Source: Haematobia irritans
Taxonomy: Eukaryota; Arthropoda; Insecta; Diptera; Muscidae
Assembly (NCBI RefSeq): GCF_050003625.1
Contig: NC_134398.1
Coordinates: 108,012,105 to 108,076,104 of the forward strand
DNA length: 64,000 bases
Direction of reading: 5' to 3'
In this document: positions 50,334 through 62,631 of the stretch, piece by piece
How positions within the stretch are numbered: position 1 is the first letter of the stretch
Layout: every line of letters begins with the position of its first letter
The notes under the pieces: model-generated
What the model was told of the DNA's origin: nothing
Database searches by the model: none
Seen by the model: the letters and a program-made list of their open reading frames with translations, nothing else
Program-made: the position numbers and the translations under genes

Positions 50334-51765
50334 CCCCAATAAACACAGGATGAGCGTTTTTCAAATTCAACAACTTTCCAGTTTGAGGGTATATAATTTT
50401 CAACATAAATTCAACTTGACTTGAAACAGTTCATCTTCAATATATTGCGAATTATTCCAATTTGCCAAAATGTTGTAAAATTTTAGACAAATAACTGAAT
50501 TTACTCCAAATAGTTTATAATAATAGGCAAGTGAAAATAAAAACATTAAGGAACTAACTAAATATATATCTCTTTGCAGAAAACTAAAATTATGGATTCT
50601 ACGTTCTTGAAAACATTAAAAAGCTGACCGATGAATAAATGTTGGACACTTGGCTGTGACTGTTTAGTTTATAATAATTGGTAAGTCAAGATGAAACATT
50701 AAATCAAAATTTTAGAGAAGTCACTAAATTTAAATCTTTTTGCAGAAAACTAAAATCTTTGGATGCTACATTCTTGCAAACATTAAGAAAGCTGACCAAT
50801 GAAAAATGAGTGGCTTATCGACAAGAAAAAGTTTCCAGAAACCTTTCAAAGTGCAACCAATTAAATTTGTTAAAAACAACCAATTGTTAAAATCAACAAC
50901 TTCTGGATGAAAATGTGCATCACATCGTCACTTTAATTTACATCCTATTATCAGTTTAAAATGTATATTTTGGAAATTCCTTCTGCAAGGAATCTATTCT
51001 AACACGCGGTCAAACACGTTCTAACTTAAAATTTTAATGCTGTTTGACATGACACCAACAGGAAGGAAATCGAATTATCAATGCAAAAGTGTTTACTAAT
51101 AATGTTTAAGATATTTAAAGTCTTGTTGATATTATTTATCAACTGGTATTGTAGTGTAGTGTATTATTATATATTTTATTTTGATGAAAATGAATGAATT
51201 ATACAAAATTCATAGAATTTTGGCTTTGAATTTCAATTTGAAGTGGGGATATCATTCCTACAAATTTAGGTTGAAAAGTATTTGCAACGATGTTAGTTTC
51301 GAATTTGACTCGCATCGAAAATTGTTTGACAAATTATTGAGTAGCGATGCATTTCAATTTGAGGATAACACTTGAGATATTATTGCTAATGTGTTGAATT
51401 TCACTGTTGAGGGTAATGTCTATTTTTTGTTGAGAACGCGATTTTCTCAAGAACTTCTCAACTTGAATATTACCCTAATCCTTTGAAAAAATGTTTGAAC
51501 AATTGTTGAAATTTAGCATTTTTCAAACGTTTGTGTTTATTGGGTTAAAATTAAATTTAGTTTGAAAGTTGTTGCTACTATGTTGAGAAATTGTTGCTTG
51601 TAAAAATTGTTGTGTTGAATTCTACTGTTGAGGGTAATGTCTGTTTTTTGTTGAGAACGCGATTTTCACAAAAATTTTCCTAATTGAATTCTAAGATAAT
51701 TCTTTGAACAAATGTTTGAAAGCGTATTGAATATAAGCATTTTTCCAATGCTTGTGTTTATTGGG
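50334..51765 (+). mobile_element. Element X, full-length copy (U8)
   Basis: As U6. TIR ends, two terminal repeats, intron-like duplication. Confidence 0.65.
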
Positions 51766-52581
51766 GTTTTTTGATAATAAATAATATGTATATTATGAAA
51801 TAATAGAAAAGCCTTGGATTTGGATCGAGTCAGAATCATCCTTTGAATCGAACTAGCCCGGTCTAGATAACATATAATAACGATATGCAGATTTCCGGTA
51901 AATCGGATAACATTGATTAGCATGAACGATTATGTTATCGGAATTTATTAATCGATTTTATTGTAATTTGCGCCTATTCATATTGTTTCTCGACTTTGTT
52001 ATTCTTCTTAGGTCATATTATTTGTGTTTTTAACAAACAGTGTTGACCTATTCAATCAGAAATTGGTGATAATGGCATTTTATGGCGGTTTTTGATAATA
52101 ACTAAAATGTGTGTGGGTATAATAGAATAGCATTGTTTGAGAATCAGATGACCACAACTAGCCCTCGATCCCAAATCGTCAATATGGATGGAATCAGAAT
52201 CACCCTTTGAATCGATCTAGCCATGACTGTACGTCCGATCTTCATGAATTTAGCTGGATAGGTTGTTCTTTTACAGTAGAAGAACGTAGAGAAGTTACTC
52301 ATATCGTAACTTTGGATTTGTTATACTTCGTTGGTCATATTCTTTGTGTTTTAACAAACAGTGTTGATGCCTCCAATCAGAAATTGGTGAAAATTACATT
52401 TTATGACGTTATTGATAATAAGTAATATATGTGTTATGTAATAACAGAACATCGTTGTTTGAGAATGTGATGACCATAACTAAGACCTGGATCCCAAATT
52501 GTTAATATGCATCGATTCAGAATCATCCTTTGAATCGATCTAGCACTTGTTGTCCGTCCGTCGCTCTTTTATACTCAAAGT

Positions 52582-52618
52582 CCATATTCATGTCATTTGA
52601 ATATGGACTTTGACGCTA
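52582..52618. repeat. Hairpin insertion in satellite (U9)
   Basis: CAAAGTCCATATTCA, TGTCATT, TGAATATGGACTTTG: 15-bp perfect arms. Other units read CAAAGTCCATATTCAAATGA then CATAAGTCGCAAC; here the text is turned back on itself. Confidence 0.9.
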
Positions 52619-52715
52619 CTTTTAACGGATCTTCTTGACTTGGGCTGGATAGGATGTTCTTTTAGCATAGATTTTCTTGTCAGATAATTTTATAATTGGT
52701 GGCCCCGAACCTCAA

Positions 52716-53118
52716 TTGTCACGAAGAACAACAAGATCATCATCTGGACCAGCGGTACCAAACGAATCAATACCCAACGTTGAATTCCTCACAACAACCC
52801 CAACAATGAGCGCTGTAAAACTACGAAAACTTAATGTTCCTCTTTGGTGTGTTCTCGACGAGACCCAATTTACACAACATGGCATCACAACAGAATCAGC
52901 CAAAATGTTCAACGCTATCGCTGATATGGACCAATAGATCTTAACAATAATTAGTGACATTGCTTTAAATCAACCGGAAAATGGATACCGACAGATTAAA
53001 AAAGTTCTGTTTGATTATTTTGCAGAATAACAAAGAATCCAAGAACTTTTAACGAGTATAGAATTTGGCGACAAAAGCCACACAAATTCTACGCGAAATG
53101 CGTAACCTTGCTAAAAAT
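52716..53118 (+). pseudogene. Gypsy gag fragment 1 (U9)
   Basis: LSRRTTRSSSGPAVPNES, LNVPLWCVLDETQFTQHGIT, AKMFNAIADMDQ, stop, ISDIALNQPENGYRQIK. An 18-bp loss removes the PTFW segment. Leader text TGGTGGCCCCGAACC upstream is PBS-like. Confidence 0.74.
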
Positions 53119-53605
53119 GTGCATCACATCGGCAATTTAATTCATATGCTATTAATAGTTTAAAATGGATATTTTGTGAATTCCCTCTGTTGGAAATCAA
53201 TTCTAACACGCGGTCCAGTACGTTCCTAATTTCAAATTGCCCGCATGTTAATAAATGTTAATGCTGTTTTATGTCACCAAAAGAAACGAAATATAATTAT
53301 TAATGCAACAGGGTTTACTAATAATGTTTAAGATATTTAAGTTTTGTTGTTTGTTTTTTGGTCTTATTTGTTGATATGTTTAATAAGATTATTATTTATC
53401 AATTGGTATTGTATTGTATTATGTAGTGTATTATTATATATTTGATTTTTATGAAAATGAATAAATTATACGAAATTCATAGAATTTTCGATATGACTTT
53501 CAATTTGATGTGGATATATCATTCATACAAATTTAGGTTGAAAAGTATTTGCAACGATGTTAATTTTGAATTTGACTCGCATCGAAAATTGTTTGACAAA
53601 TTATT

Positions 53606-54243
53606 CACCCTTATTCCTGAAGTCGCCCTCGCCGTCGCTTTTCGTCAGTCGCCACTAATTGGTATTCCGTTCGTCGATATATTCTGCTATCGAAGAAAAT
53701 CGGTATTACTGGTGTCGCTTTTTGTCATAGAAAAGAACACTGTACAATTAAAGTAAACGTGTTGATTTTCAATTACATTTATTTTTAATAGAAATCCTTC
53801 AAGACCAATATATTTTATTTAGCATCAAACTTAGGTAACAATTGTGTCGAACTTTGCCATTTTTCAGTCATTTTTGCACATCAGCTGAATGTTTTCTTTT
53901 ATGATGATCCAGTGATCTCAGTGTCGTCGCCATTTTTGTAGTTTTGGAATATATATCCACACTTTTTCCGCGTCAAATTAAACATTTTTTCTTGATTTTC
54001 CGACTTAGATTGCGTCGAAATAAAAATATTTTAAACCGAAAAAATTAAAATACTTTTTTTGCACATCAGCTGATTGTTTTCTAGTGATATAAGCCTTTTA
54101 TTACCGAGTATTGTAATTGTTACAAAAAATAATCGTCGCCGTCGCCACTTCGCAGGAATACCAAATGAATGACGAGGTGACTTAAAAGCGACAGACGACA
54201 AAAAGCGACGGCGAGAGCGAGGGCGACTTCAGGAATAAGGGTG
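53606..54243. mobile_element. GCGAC-rich MITE (U9)
   Basis: A copy of the U7 form; a 10-bp loss in the left TIR region (CTTTTTGTCG). Confidence 0.8.
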
Positions 54244-54245
54244 AT

Positions 54246-54822
54246 TAGCAGATATTTTCAAGCACATAAAACTTGTAAAGTTCGCAAAGAAATATCTGGT
54301 TTGCAAGCCATCATTTTCATAGCTTCCGGGACTGTCAACCAAGAAATTTACGTGAACGAGTGTTTACATAAACGTCTGCTGCCTTTCCTGAAGAACGACG
54401 GTTGTTCCCTACTATTTTGGCGGGATTTGGCATCTTGCCATTTCTGTAAAAATGCCATGGAGTGGTACGCCGCCAACAACGTGCAGTTGGTTCCCAAGGA
54501 CAAGAAACCTCCCAACATGCCAGAGCTCCGCCTAATTGAGAAATACTGGGCTATTGTCAAGCGGAACCTAAAGAAGACCAAAAACTGCTAAGGACGAGCA
54601 GCAGTTCAAGACTTTCTGCGGCGAAGTAGGTGGCTGTACAAAATCTGGTGGCAAGTGTCAAGCGTGAGGTCCGGATTTGGAAAAGCGAAACCCTAACTGA
54701 ATATTTTTCCTGAATTTTATACTAATTGAACTTGAAAAAGAAATTTAATTTGATTTTTTAAATAAACGATTTCACCGATTTACACGATTTGACTTGACCA
54801 AATTTTGACCGCATCACCCTTA
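54246..54822 (+). pseudogene. D37E mariner-family fragment with 3' end (U9)
   Basis: A copy of 44906-45482. Same catalytic spacing, one residue change (ECLHKRLLPF). Confidence 0.82.
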
Positions 54823-54887
54823 AGGTCGCGACAACAATTTACATCAAATGGCTTGAAGCCATTAGCTTTTTTCACGTAAGTTAATCA

Positions 54888-56150
54888 AAACTCAAAAAAG
54901 TATTCAACATATGATATAGAATTTTTGGCCGCATACATCGTTGTAAAATATTATCGCTACATGCTAGAAAGCCGTGAATTCATAATATATACCGACCACA
55001 AACCACTCACTTTCGCCTTCACGAAATCTTCAGAAAATGCCCCCCCTCGACGGGTCCGTCAATTGGATTTTCTAACCCAATTCACTTCTGATATAAGGCA
55101 CATAAAAGGAAAAGAAAACATAGTAGCGGACACACTATATAGAGTAGCTACAATCAACCTTCCATCGCTTATAGATTTAGAAAAAATAACTGAAAGTCAA
55201 GATACTGGCTGTGAGTTATAACAACTCCTAAATGATAGCCAGTCAACCTCCTTAGTCCTGAACCCGGTTCCAAATCTTTCAGATAAAAAGAACATTTACT
55301 GTGATTTTTCTTGCGACATCGCCAGACCATATGTCCAAAAGGAACTACGCCGTGCAATTTTCTATTCAATTCACAAATTGTTACACACAGGTGCTAAATC
55401 GACAATTGCTATGATAAAGAAACGATTCGTTCAACAATGTTTGACATGTCAACGTTCCAAAGTACATTGGCATACATGAAGTCAACCAGGTAACCACTTC
55501 TCGTTTCACTCATATTCATATTGACATCGTTGTTCCATTTCCTTCATCATGTGGAATGTCATATATACTTACATGTATAGATTGTTTTTCAAGATGGCCA
55601 GAAGGTTTGCCAATACCAGACATACAAGCAGAAACCGTTGTCAGAACTTTTTACACAGCCTGGATTGCTATATTTGGAATACCACAACGTATTACTACGG
55701 ACCAAGGACGACAATTCGAATCTAGTATCTTTAATGAACTAATGAATCTAATAGGTTGCGAAAGAATTCGTACCACCCCATATCATCATTGCGCTAATGG
55801 AATGGTAGAACGATTCCACAGGATTTTAAAAGCCGCAATAATTTGTCATAATACAACCACTTGGAAGAATGTGTGATTTCACTTGGGTTGCGAACTTGTT
55901 TAGGAAGTTAAGACAACTGTACGCCATCAGATCTTTTGTTTACGGAGGAACTGTGAGAATCCCAGGAGATTTGTTGGTACCAACGTTGGGGCACGAGGCC
56001 AACGAATGAATTCATATTACAATTAAAAACAGACATGCAAGCAAAACTCACAAACACCATACAGCCAGTATAAGCGGTAAAGAAAAAACAATTTCAATCG
56101 ATCGAGTCAAGCCTGTATATATCCCAAATAGTTGTGCGTCAGTCCAAATA
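54888..56150 (+). pseudogene. Gypsy RNase H-integrase region (U9)
   Basis: A copy of 45548-46810 with the same stops. The integrase core is open from 55556 to 55876 with all three catalytic acids. One conservative change in RNase H (RRVRQLDF). Confidence 0.85.
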
Positions 56151-56865
56151 GGTTAACCACTTTCAACTTCATTGGATGGGGGACCCACATACTACATGGT
56201 TAAATATCGAGTAGGTATTGAAATAAGAATTGTGACAACTAAAAAATAAATGTTCATTCTGTACATTTTTCAACTTCAGCAGTTTAATAAAATAATAATT
56301 AAAATGTTCTTATCAGATAATTATATACTTATTTGGTCCTTTTCTTTGTGTTATTAAAAAACAGTTTTGACGTCTCCAATCAGAAATTGGGGAACATTGC
56401 ATTTTATGGCGGTTTTGACTGTATGCCCCATCTTCTTGAATTTAACTGGATAGGGGTTTCTTTTAGCATAGAAGAGCGCTATAGAGATTTTGGGAAAATC
56501 GGATAACATTTTGGTATCGCTTAATTACCATGAACTATTACGTTATTTATTAATCGAATTGATAGTAATTTGCGCCTAATCAAGCCGTAATTTCGGTTTT
56601 GTTAAATTCTTTGGTCATATTCTTTGCGTTTTTAACAAAGAGTTTGACGTATCCATTCAGAAATTGGTGAAAATGGTATGAAAGGGTTTGCAAAATATGG
56701 TCATTTTGTAATGAATATGTTCGCATTTCTAAATAGTGCTGCAGAAATATTGGTATAAAGAGAGTGTAGTTATTAAATTGAACTAAAATTTCTGGAATCA
56801 TATCACTCTAAGCTGGGATCAAGATGGAGTAACGTGAGCATCCGTTCTATTAATTTTTCATGTTA

Positions 56866-57108
56866 TGTGCTTTACAGATTATCAGTTATTCCTGACGGAA
56901 TGTCGGTGTTTATAGAGAATCTTACAGTGTGTCGGATCGATACGACATGTCGGCGATGACTAAATAATCGGTAAATGTGTTATCGATCCCATAAACATAC
57001 AACAGTATCGATTATGCCTTCAGACTTAACTTATATTGTGCATATTATATGGGATATATTCGACACGAGCACTGTCGTCCGGAATAACTGATAATCTGTA
57101 AAGCGCAT
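56866..57108. mobile_element. 243-bp MITE with TA target duplication (copy 1)
   Basis: TA (56864-56865), TGTGCTTTACAGATTATCAG ... CTGATAATCTGTAAAGCGCA T, TA (57109-57110). The ends are ~27-bp inverted repeats (to ATTCC). The related monomer at 59080 reads CATGTTAGTATGATATTG with no insertion, an empty site. The TA duplication suggests a Tc1/mariner-type element. No coding capacity. Confidence 0.85.
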
Positions 57109-58080
57109 TAGTCTGATACTGAAACAGACAATTACGTCCAAATGCAATATATTCAAATAGTGATGACTGCTTTGTTATTCTTCTTTGGTCATATTTTTTT
57201 GTGTATTTAACAAACGTCTCCAATCAGAAATATGTGAAAATTACAATTTTATAACGTTTTTAGATAATAAACGCACAAATGACACTTTAGGGTCTAATAA
57301 TTTTTTTAAATATGATGACACTAGCCCTCGATCCCAAATTGTTCATATGGACCGTTTCAGAATCACCCATTGCATCGATATAGCCCTTGATATCCGCCCG
57401 TCGCTATATTACCCAAAGCTGATGTTCAAATGACATAAGTCGCAATTTTTATCCGATCTTCATGAATTTGGCTGGATAGGATAGAAGAAGATTCATATCG
57501 TAATCTCGGCTTTGCTATACTTCTTTGGTGGTATTCTTTGTGTTTTAACATCTCCAATCAGAAATTGGTGAAAATGGCATTTTATGGCGGTTTATGTTAT
57601 GGAATAATAGAACAGCCTTGACTGAGAATCTGATGACCATAACTAAACCTCGATCCGAAATTGTTAATATGGATCGATTCAGAATCACCCTTTGAAACGA
57701 TCTAGCACGGGCTGTCCGTCCGTCGCTGTTATAAACCCAAAGACCATGTTCAAATGACATAAGTCGCAACTTTTAACCAATCTTCATAAATTTGGCTGGA
57801 TAGGATTTTCTTTTAGCATAGAAGAACGCTATGTAGATATCCGGTAAATCGGATAACATTGATTAGCACGAAAAATTATGTTATAGGAATTTATTAATCG
57901 CTTTTATTGTAATTTGAGCATATTCGTATCGTAATATCGACATTGCTATACTTCTTTGGTCATACTCTTTGCGTTTTTAACAAACAGTGTTGACGTATCC
58001 AATAACAAATTTGTGAAAGTGGTATTTTATTAATATATAATAAAATACTTTATTATATAAATATTTTATACATATATATA

Positions 58081-58126
58081 CACATACTTATTATTTATTA
58101 TTTTTATAATAAATAATAAGTATGTG
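58081..58126. repeat. 20-bp-arm hairpin in satellite
   Basis: CACATACTTATTATTTATTA, a 6-base loop, then the perfect complement. In the second copy (61336-61381) one arm has one mismatch. Preceded by another AT-rich inverted pair (TATTTTATTA...TAATAAAATA). Confidence 0.88.
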
Positions 58127-60122
58127 GGTATAATATAATAGTGTTGTATGGGAATCTGATGAATACAACTAGCCCTCGACCCCGAATTGTTAAAATGAGT
58201 TGATTCTGAATTACCCTTTAAATCGATCCAGTCCTGACCGTCCGATCTTCATGAATTTGGCTGTATAGGATGTTCTTTTTGCATAGAAGACGCAATAGAG
58301 ATTTTGGGAAAATCGGATAACATTTTTGTATCGCTTGATTAGCATATATGATACATAAATATCTGCATTTATTTATCAAATTTATAATAATTTGCGCCTT
58401 ATGTCGTAATTGCAGTATTGTGTACTCTTTGCTCATATTCTCTGGGGTTTTAACAAACAGTTTGACGCCTCCAATCAGAAATTGGTGAAAATTAGATTTT
58501 ATGGCTGTATTTGATAAAAAATTATGTGTGTGTTAGGGTATAATAAAATAGCGTTGTATAGATCTAGCACTTGCTGTCCGTACGTCAATTGTACGTCATT
58601 GTTATCTTCTCAGAGTTGATGTTCAAACGACATGTCTCTATTTTTATCCGATCTTCATTAATTTGGCCGGATAGAATGTTCTATGCGATATAGGGATTTA
58701 AAAAAAAATCGGATAACGTTTTATGGCATGATTAGCATGAAAATACTTTATTATCGGCTATTTTTATCGATTTTATTGTAATTTGCGCTTATTCATATCG
58801 TATTCTCGGCGTTGCTATATTTCTTTGGTCATAATTTTTGTGGCTTCAACAAACAGCGTTGACGTACCCAATCAGAAATTGGTGACAATGACATTTTGAT
58901 AATAAATAATATGTGTGTGGGTATAATAGAACAGTGTTGGCAAAATCTGGACATTTTGTAATGAATATGCTAAGGGATTAAATTGAACTAAAAATTGTGA
59001 AATCATGTCACTCTAAGGTATTGATCAAGGTAGAGTAACTGCGATCGTCCGTTCTTATTATTTTTCATGTTAGTATGATATTGAAAAATACAATTAACGT
59101 CCAAATTCATGATATTCTTATCGTAATATCTACTTTGTTATTCTTCTTTGGCCATATTCGTTATAACAAACAGTGTTGACGCCTTTTATCAGAAATGTGT
59201 GAAAATGTGCGCTACACACATAATACAGCCATATGTTCGTTAGGGTCTAATAAAATTCTGTTGTTTGAGAATCTGATGACCACAACTAGTTGAATGAATC
59301 GATTCAGAATCACCCTTTAAATCGATCTAGCCCTGACCGTCCGATCTTCACGAATTTGGCTGTATAGGATGTATATATCCCAAATAGTTGTGCGTCAGTC
59401 CAAATAGGTTAACCACTTTCAACTTCATTGGATGGGGGACCCACATACTACATGGTTAAATATCGAGTAGGTATTGAAATAAGAATTGTGACAACTAAAA
59501 AATAAATGTTCATTCTGTACATTTTTCAACTTCAGCAGTTTAATAAAATAATAATTAAAATTTTCTTATCAGATAATTATATACTTATTTGGTCCTTTTC
59601 TTTGTGTTATTAACAAACAGTTTTGACGTCTCCAATCAGAAATTGGGGAACATTGCATTTTATGGCGGTTTTTGACTGTATGCCCCATCTTCTTGAATTT
59701 AACTGGATAGGGGTTTCTTTTAGCATAGAAGAACGCTATAGAGATTTTGGGAAAATCGGATAACATTTTGGTATCGCTTAATTACCATGAACTATTACGT
59801 TATTTATTAATCGAATTGATAGTAATTTGCGCCTAATCAAGCCGTAATTTCGGTTTTGTTAAATTCTTTGGTCATATTCTTTGCGTTTTTAACAAACAGT
59901 TTGACGTATCCATTCAGAAATTGGTGAAAATGGTATGAAAGGGTTTGCAAAATATGGTCATTTTGTAATGAATATGTTCGCATTTCTAAATAGTGTTGCA
60001 GAAATATTGGTATAAAGAGAGTGTATTTATTAAATTGAACTAAAATTTCTGGAATCATATCACTCTAAGCTGGGATCAAGATGGAGTAACGTGAGCATCC
60101 GTTCTATTAATTTTCCATGTTA

Positions 60123-60365
60123 TGTGCTTTACAGATTATCAGTTATTCCTGACGGAATGTCGGTGTTTATAGAGAATCTTACAGTGTGTCGGATCGATAC
60201 GACATGTCGGCGATGACTAAATAATCGGTAAATGTGTTATCGATCCCATAAACATACAACAGTATCGATTATGCCTTCAGACTTAACTTATATTGTGCAT
60301 ATTATATGGGATATATTCGACACGAGCACTGTCGTCCGGAATAACTGATAATCTGTAAAGCGCAT
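60123..60365. mobile_element. 243-bp MITE (copy 2)
   Basis: A copy of 56866-57108 carried by the duplication; TA at both sides. The matching empty site is near 62336. Confidence 0.85.
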
Positions 60366-61335
60366 TAGTCTGATACTGAAACAGACAATTACGTCCAAAT
60401 GCAATATATTCAAATAGTGATGACTGCTTTGTTATTCTTCTTTGGCCATATTTTTTTGTGTATTTAACAAACGTCTCCAATCAGAAATATGTGAAAATTA
60501 CAATTTTATAACGTTTTTAGATAATAAACGCACAAATGACACTTTAGGGTCTAATAATTTTTTTAAATATGATGACACTAGCCCTCGATCCCAAATTGTT
60601 CATATGGACCGTTTCAGAATCACCCATTGCATCGATATAGCCCTTTATATCCGCCCGTCGCTATATTACCCAAAGCTGATGTTCAAATGACATAAGTCGC
60701 AATTTTTATCCGATCTTCATGAATTTGGCTGGATAGGATAGAAGAAGATTCATATCGTAATCTCGGCTTTGCTATACTTCTTTGGTGGTATTCTTTGTGT
60801 TTTAACATCTCCAATCAGAAATTGGTGAAAATGGCATTTTATGGCGGTTTATGTTATGGAATAATAGAACAGCCTTGACTGAGAATCTGATGACCATAAC
60901 TAAACCTCGATCCGAAATTGTTAATATGGATCGATTCAGAATCACCCTTTGAAACGATCTAGCACGGGCTGTCCGTCCGTCGCTGTTATAAACCCAAAGC
61001 CCATGTTCAAATGACATAGTCGCAACTTTTAACCAATCTTCATAAATTTGGCTGGATAGGATTTTCTTTTAGCATAGAAGAACGCTATGTAGATATCCGG
61101 TAAATCGGATAACATTGATTAGCACGAAAAATTATGTTATAGGAATTTATTAATCGCTTTTATTGTAATTTGAGCATATTCGTATCGTAATATCGACATT
61201 GCTATACTTTTTGGTCATACTCTTTGCGTTTTTAACAAACAGTGTTGACGTATCCAATAACAAATTTGTGAAAGTGGTATTTTATTAATATATAATAAAA
61301 TACTTTATTATATAAATATTTTATACATATATATA

Positions 61336-61381
61336 CACACACTTATTATTTATTATTTTTATAATAAATAATAAGTATGTG
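61336..61381. repeat. Hairpin in satellite, copy 2
   Basis: Same as 58081-58126 with CACACACTT in the left arm, giving one mismatch with the right arm. Confidence 0.85.
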
Positions 61382-62631
61382 GGTATAATATAATAGTGTT
61401 GTATGGGAATCTGATGAATACAACTAGCCCTCGGCCCCGAATTGTTAAAATGAGTTGATTCTGAATTACCCTTTAAATCGATCCAGTCCTGACCGTCCGA
61501 TCTTCATGAATTTGGCTGGATAGGATGTTCTTTTTGCATAGAAGACGCAATAGAGATTTTGGGAAAATCGGATAACATTTTTGTATCGCTTGATTAGCAT
61601 ATATGATACATAAATATCTGCATTTATTTATAAAATTTATAATAATTTGCGCCTTATGTCGTAATTGCAGTATTGTGTACTCTTTGCTCATATTCTCTGG
61701 GGTTTTAACAAACAGTTTGACGCCTCCAATCAGAAATTGGTGAAAATTAGATTTTATGGCTGTTTTTGATAAAAAATTATGTGTGTGTTAGGGTATAATA
61801 AAATAGCGTTGTATAGATCTAGCACTTGCTGTCCGTACGTCAATTGTACGTCATTGTTATCTTCTCAGAGTTGATGTTCAAACGACATGTCTCTATTTTT
61901 ATCCGATCTTCATTAATTTGGCCGGATAGAATGTTCTATGCGATATAGGGATTTAAAAAAAATCGGATAACGTTTTATGGCATGATTAGCATGAAAATAC
62001 TTTATTATCGGCTATTTTTATCGATTTTATTGTAATTTGTGCTTATTCATATCGTATTCTCGGCGTTGCTATATTTCTTTGGTCATAATTTTTGTGGCTT
62101 CAACAAACAGCGTTGACGTACCCAATCAGAAATTGGTGACAATGACATTTTGGTTTTTGATAATAAATAATATGTGTGTGGGTATAATAGAACAGGGTTG
62201 GCAAAATCTGGACATTTTGTAATGAATATGCTAAGGGATTAAATTGAACTAAAAAATTGTGGAATCATGTCACTCTAAGGTATTGATCAAGGTAGAGTAA
62301 CTGCGATCATCCGTTCTTATTATTTTTCATGTTAGTATGATATTGAAAAATACAATTAACGTCCAAATTCATGATATTCTTATCGTAATATCTACTTTGT
62401 TATTCTTCTTTGGCCATATTCGTTATAACAAACAGTGTTGACGCCTTTTATCAGAAATGTGTGAAAATGTGCGCTACACACATAATACAGCCATATGTTC
62501 GTTAGGGTCTAATAAAATTCTGTTGTTTGAGAATCTGATGACCACAACTAGTTGAATGAATCGATTCAGAATCACCCTTTAAATCGATCTAGCCCTGACC
62601 GTCCGATCTTCACGAATTTGGCTGTATAGGA

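Larger units (their letters stand above)
47439..51765. repeat. Composite tandem unit U8 (4.33 kb), class C
   Basis: Near-duplicate of U6 (offset ~8950). Satellite 47439-48410, with an inverted 100-bp segment at 47537-47640 in place of normal monomer text; gag; X right end 48556-48944; MITE; mariner-RT fusion; X. Confidence 0.88.
51766..56114. repeat. Composite tandem unit U9, class D (last unit)
   Basis: Satellite 51766-52670, gag, X right end 53119-53603, MITE, mariner, gypsy RNase H-integrase. It runs on without an X into the LTR and satellite field that is itself duplicated at 59371. It is longer in gag than U7 (extra ~400 bp kept), so the offset to U7 rises from 8949 to 9340 bp. Confidence 0.85.
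56115..59370. repeat. 3256-bp tandem duplication, copy 1 (satellite field)
   Basis: From GTATATATCCCAAATAGTTG (end of gypsy pol) through a LTR remnant (~56180-56325) and about eight diverged satellite monomers to CTGTATAGGAT. It repeats at 59371. The landmark AATCAGAAATTGGTGA or its variants recurs near 56375, 56660, 57215, 57552, 58000, 58475, 58875 and 59190, so monomer spacing is uneven (about 285-550 bp). No coding sequence beyond the pol tail. Confidence 0.88.
59371..62631. repeat. 3256-bp tandem duplication, copy 2
   Basis: A near-identical copy of 56115-59370, including the LTR remnant (~59440-59580), MITE and hairpin. It ends at CTGTATAGGATG and runs on into TTCATTTAGCATAG, the natural continuation, so copy 1 is the inserted one at the junction 59370/59371. 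Confidence 0.88.

Noticed and set aside
6692..56114. Regular repeats as a CRISPR-like array
   Set aside because: Units are kilobases long, made of transposon parts, with no short direct repeats separated by unique spacers and no cas genes. The DNA is eukaryotic.
57185..57433. 82-codon frame in satellite, duplicated at 60442
   Set aside because: Present twice only because of the 3256-bp duplication. It crosses the ends of ordinary monomer blocks (CCTCGATCCCAAATTGTT, GACATAAGTCGC) with no protein signature.
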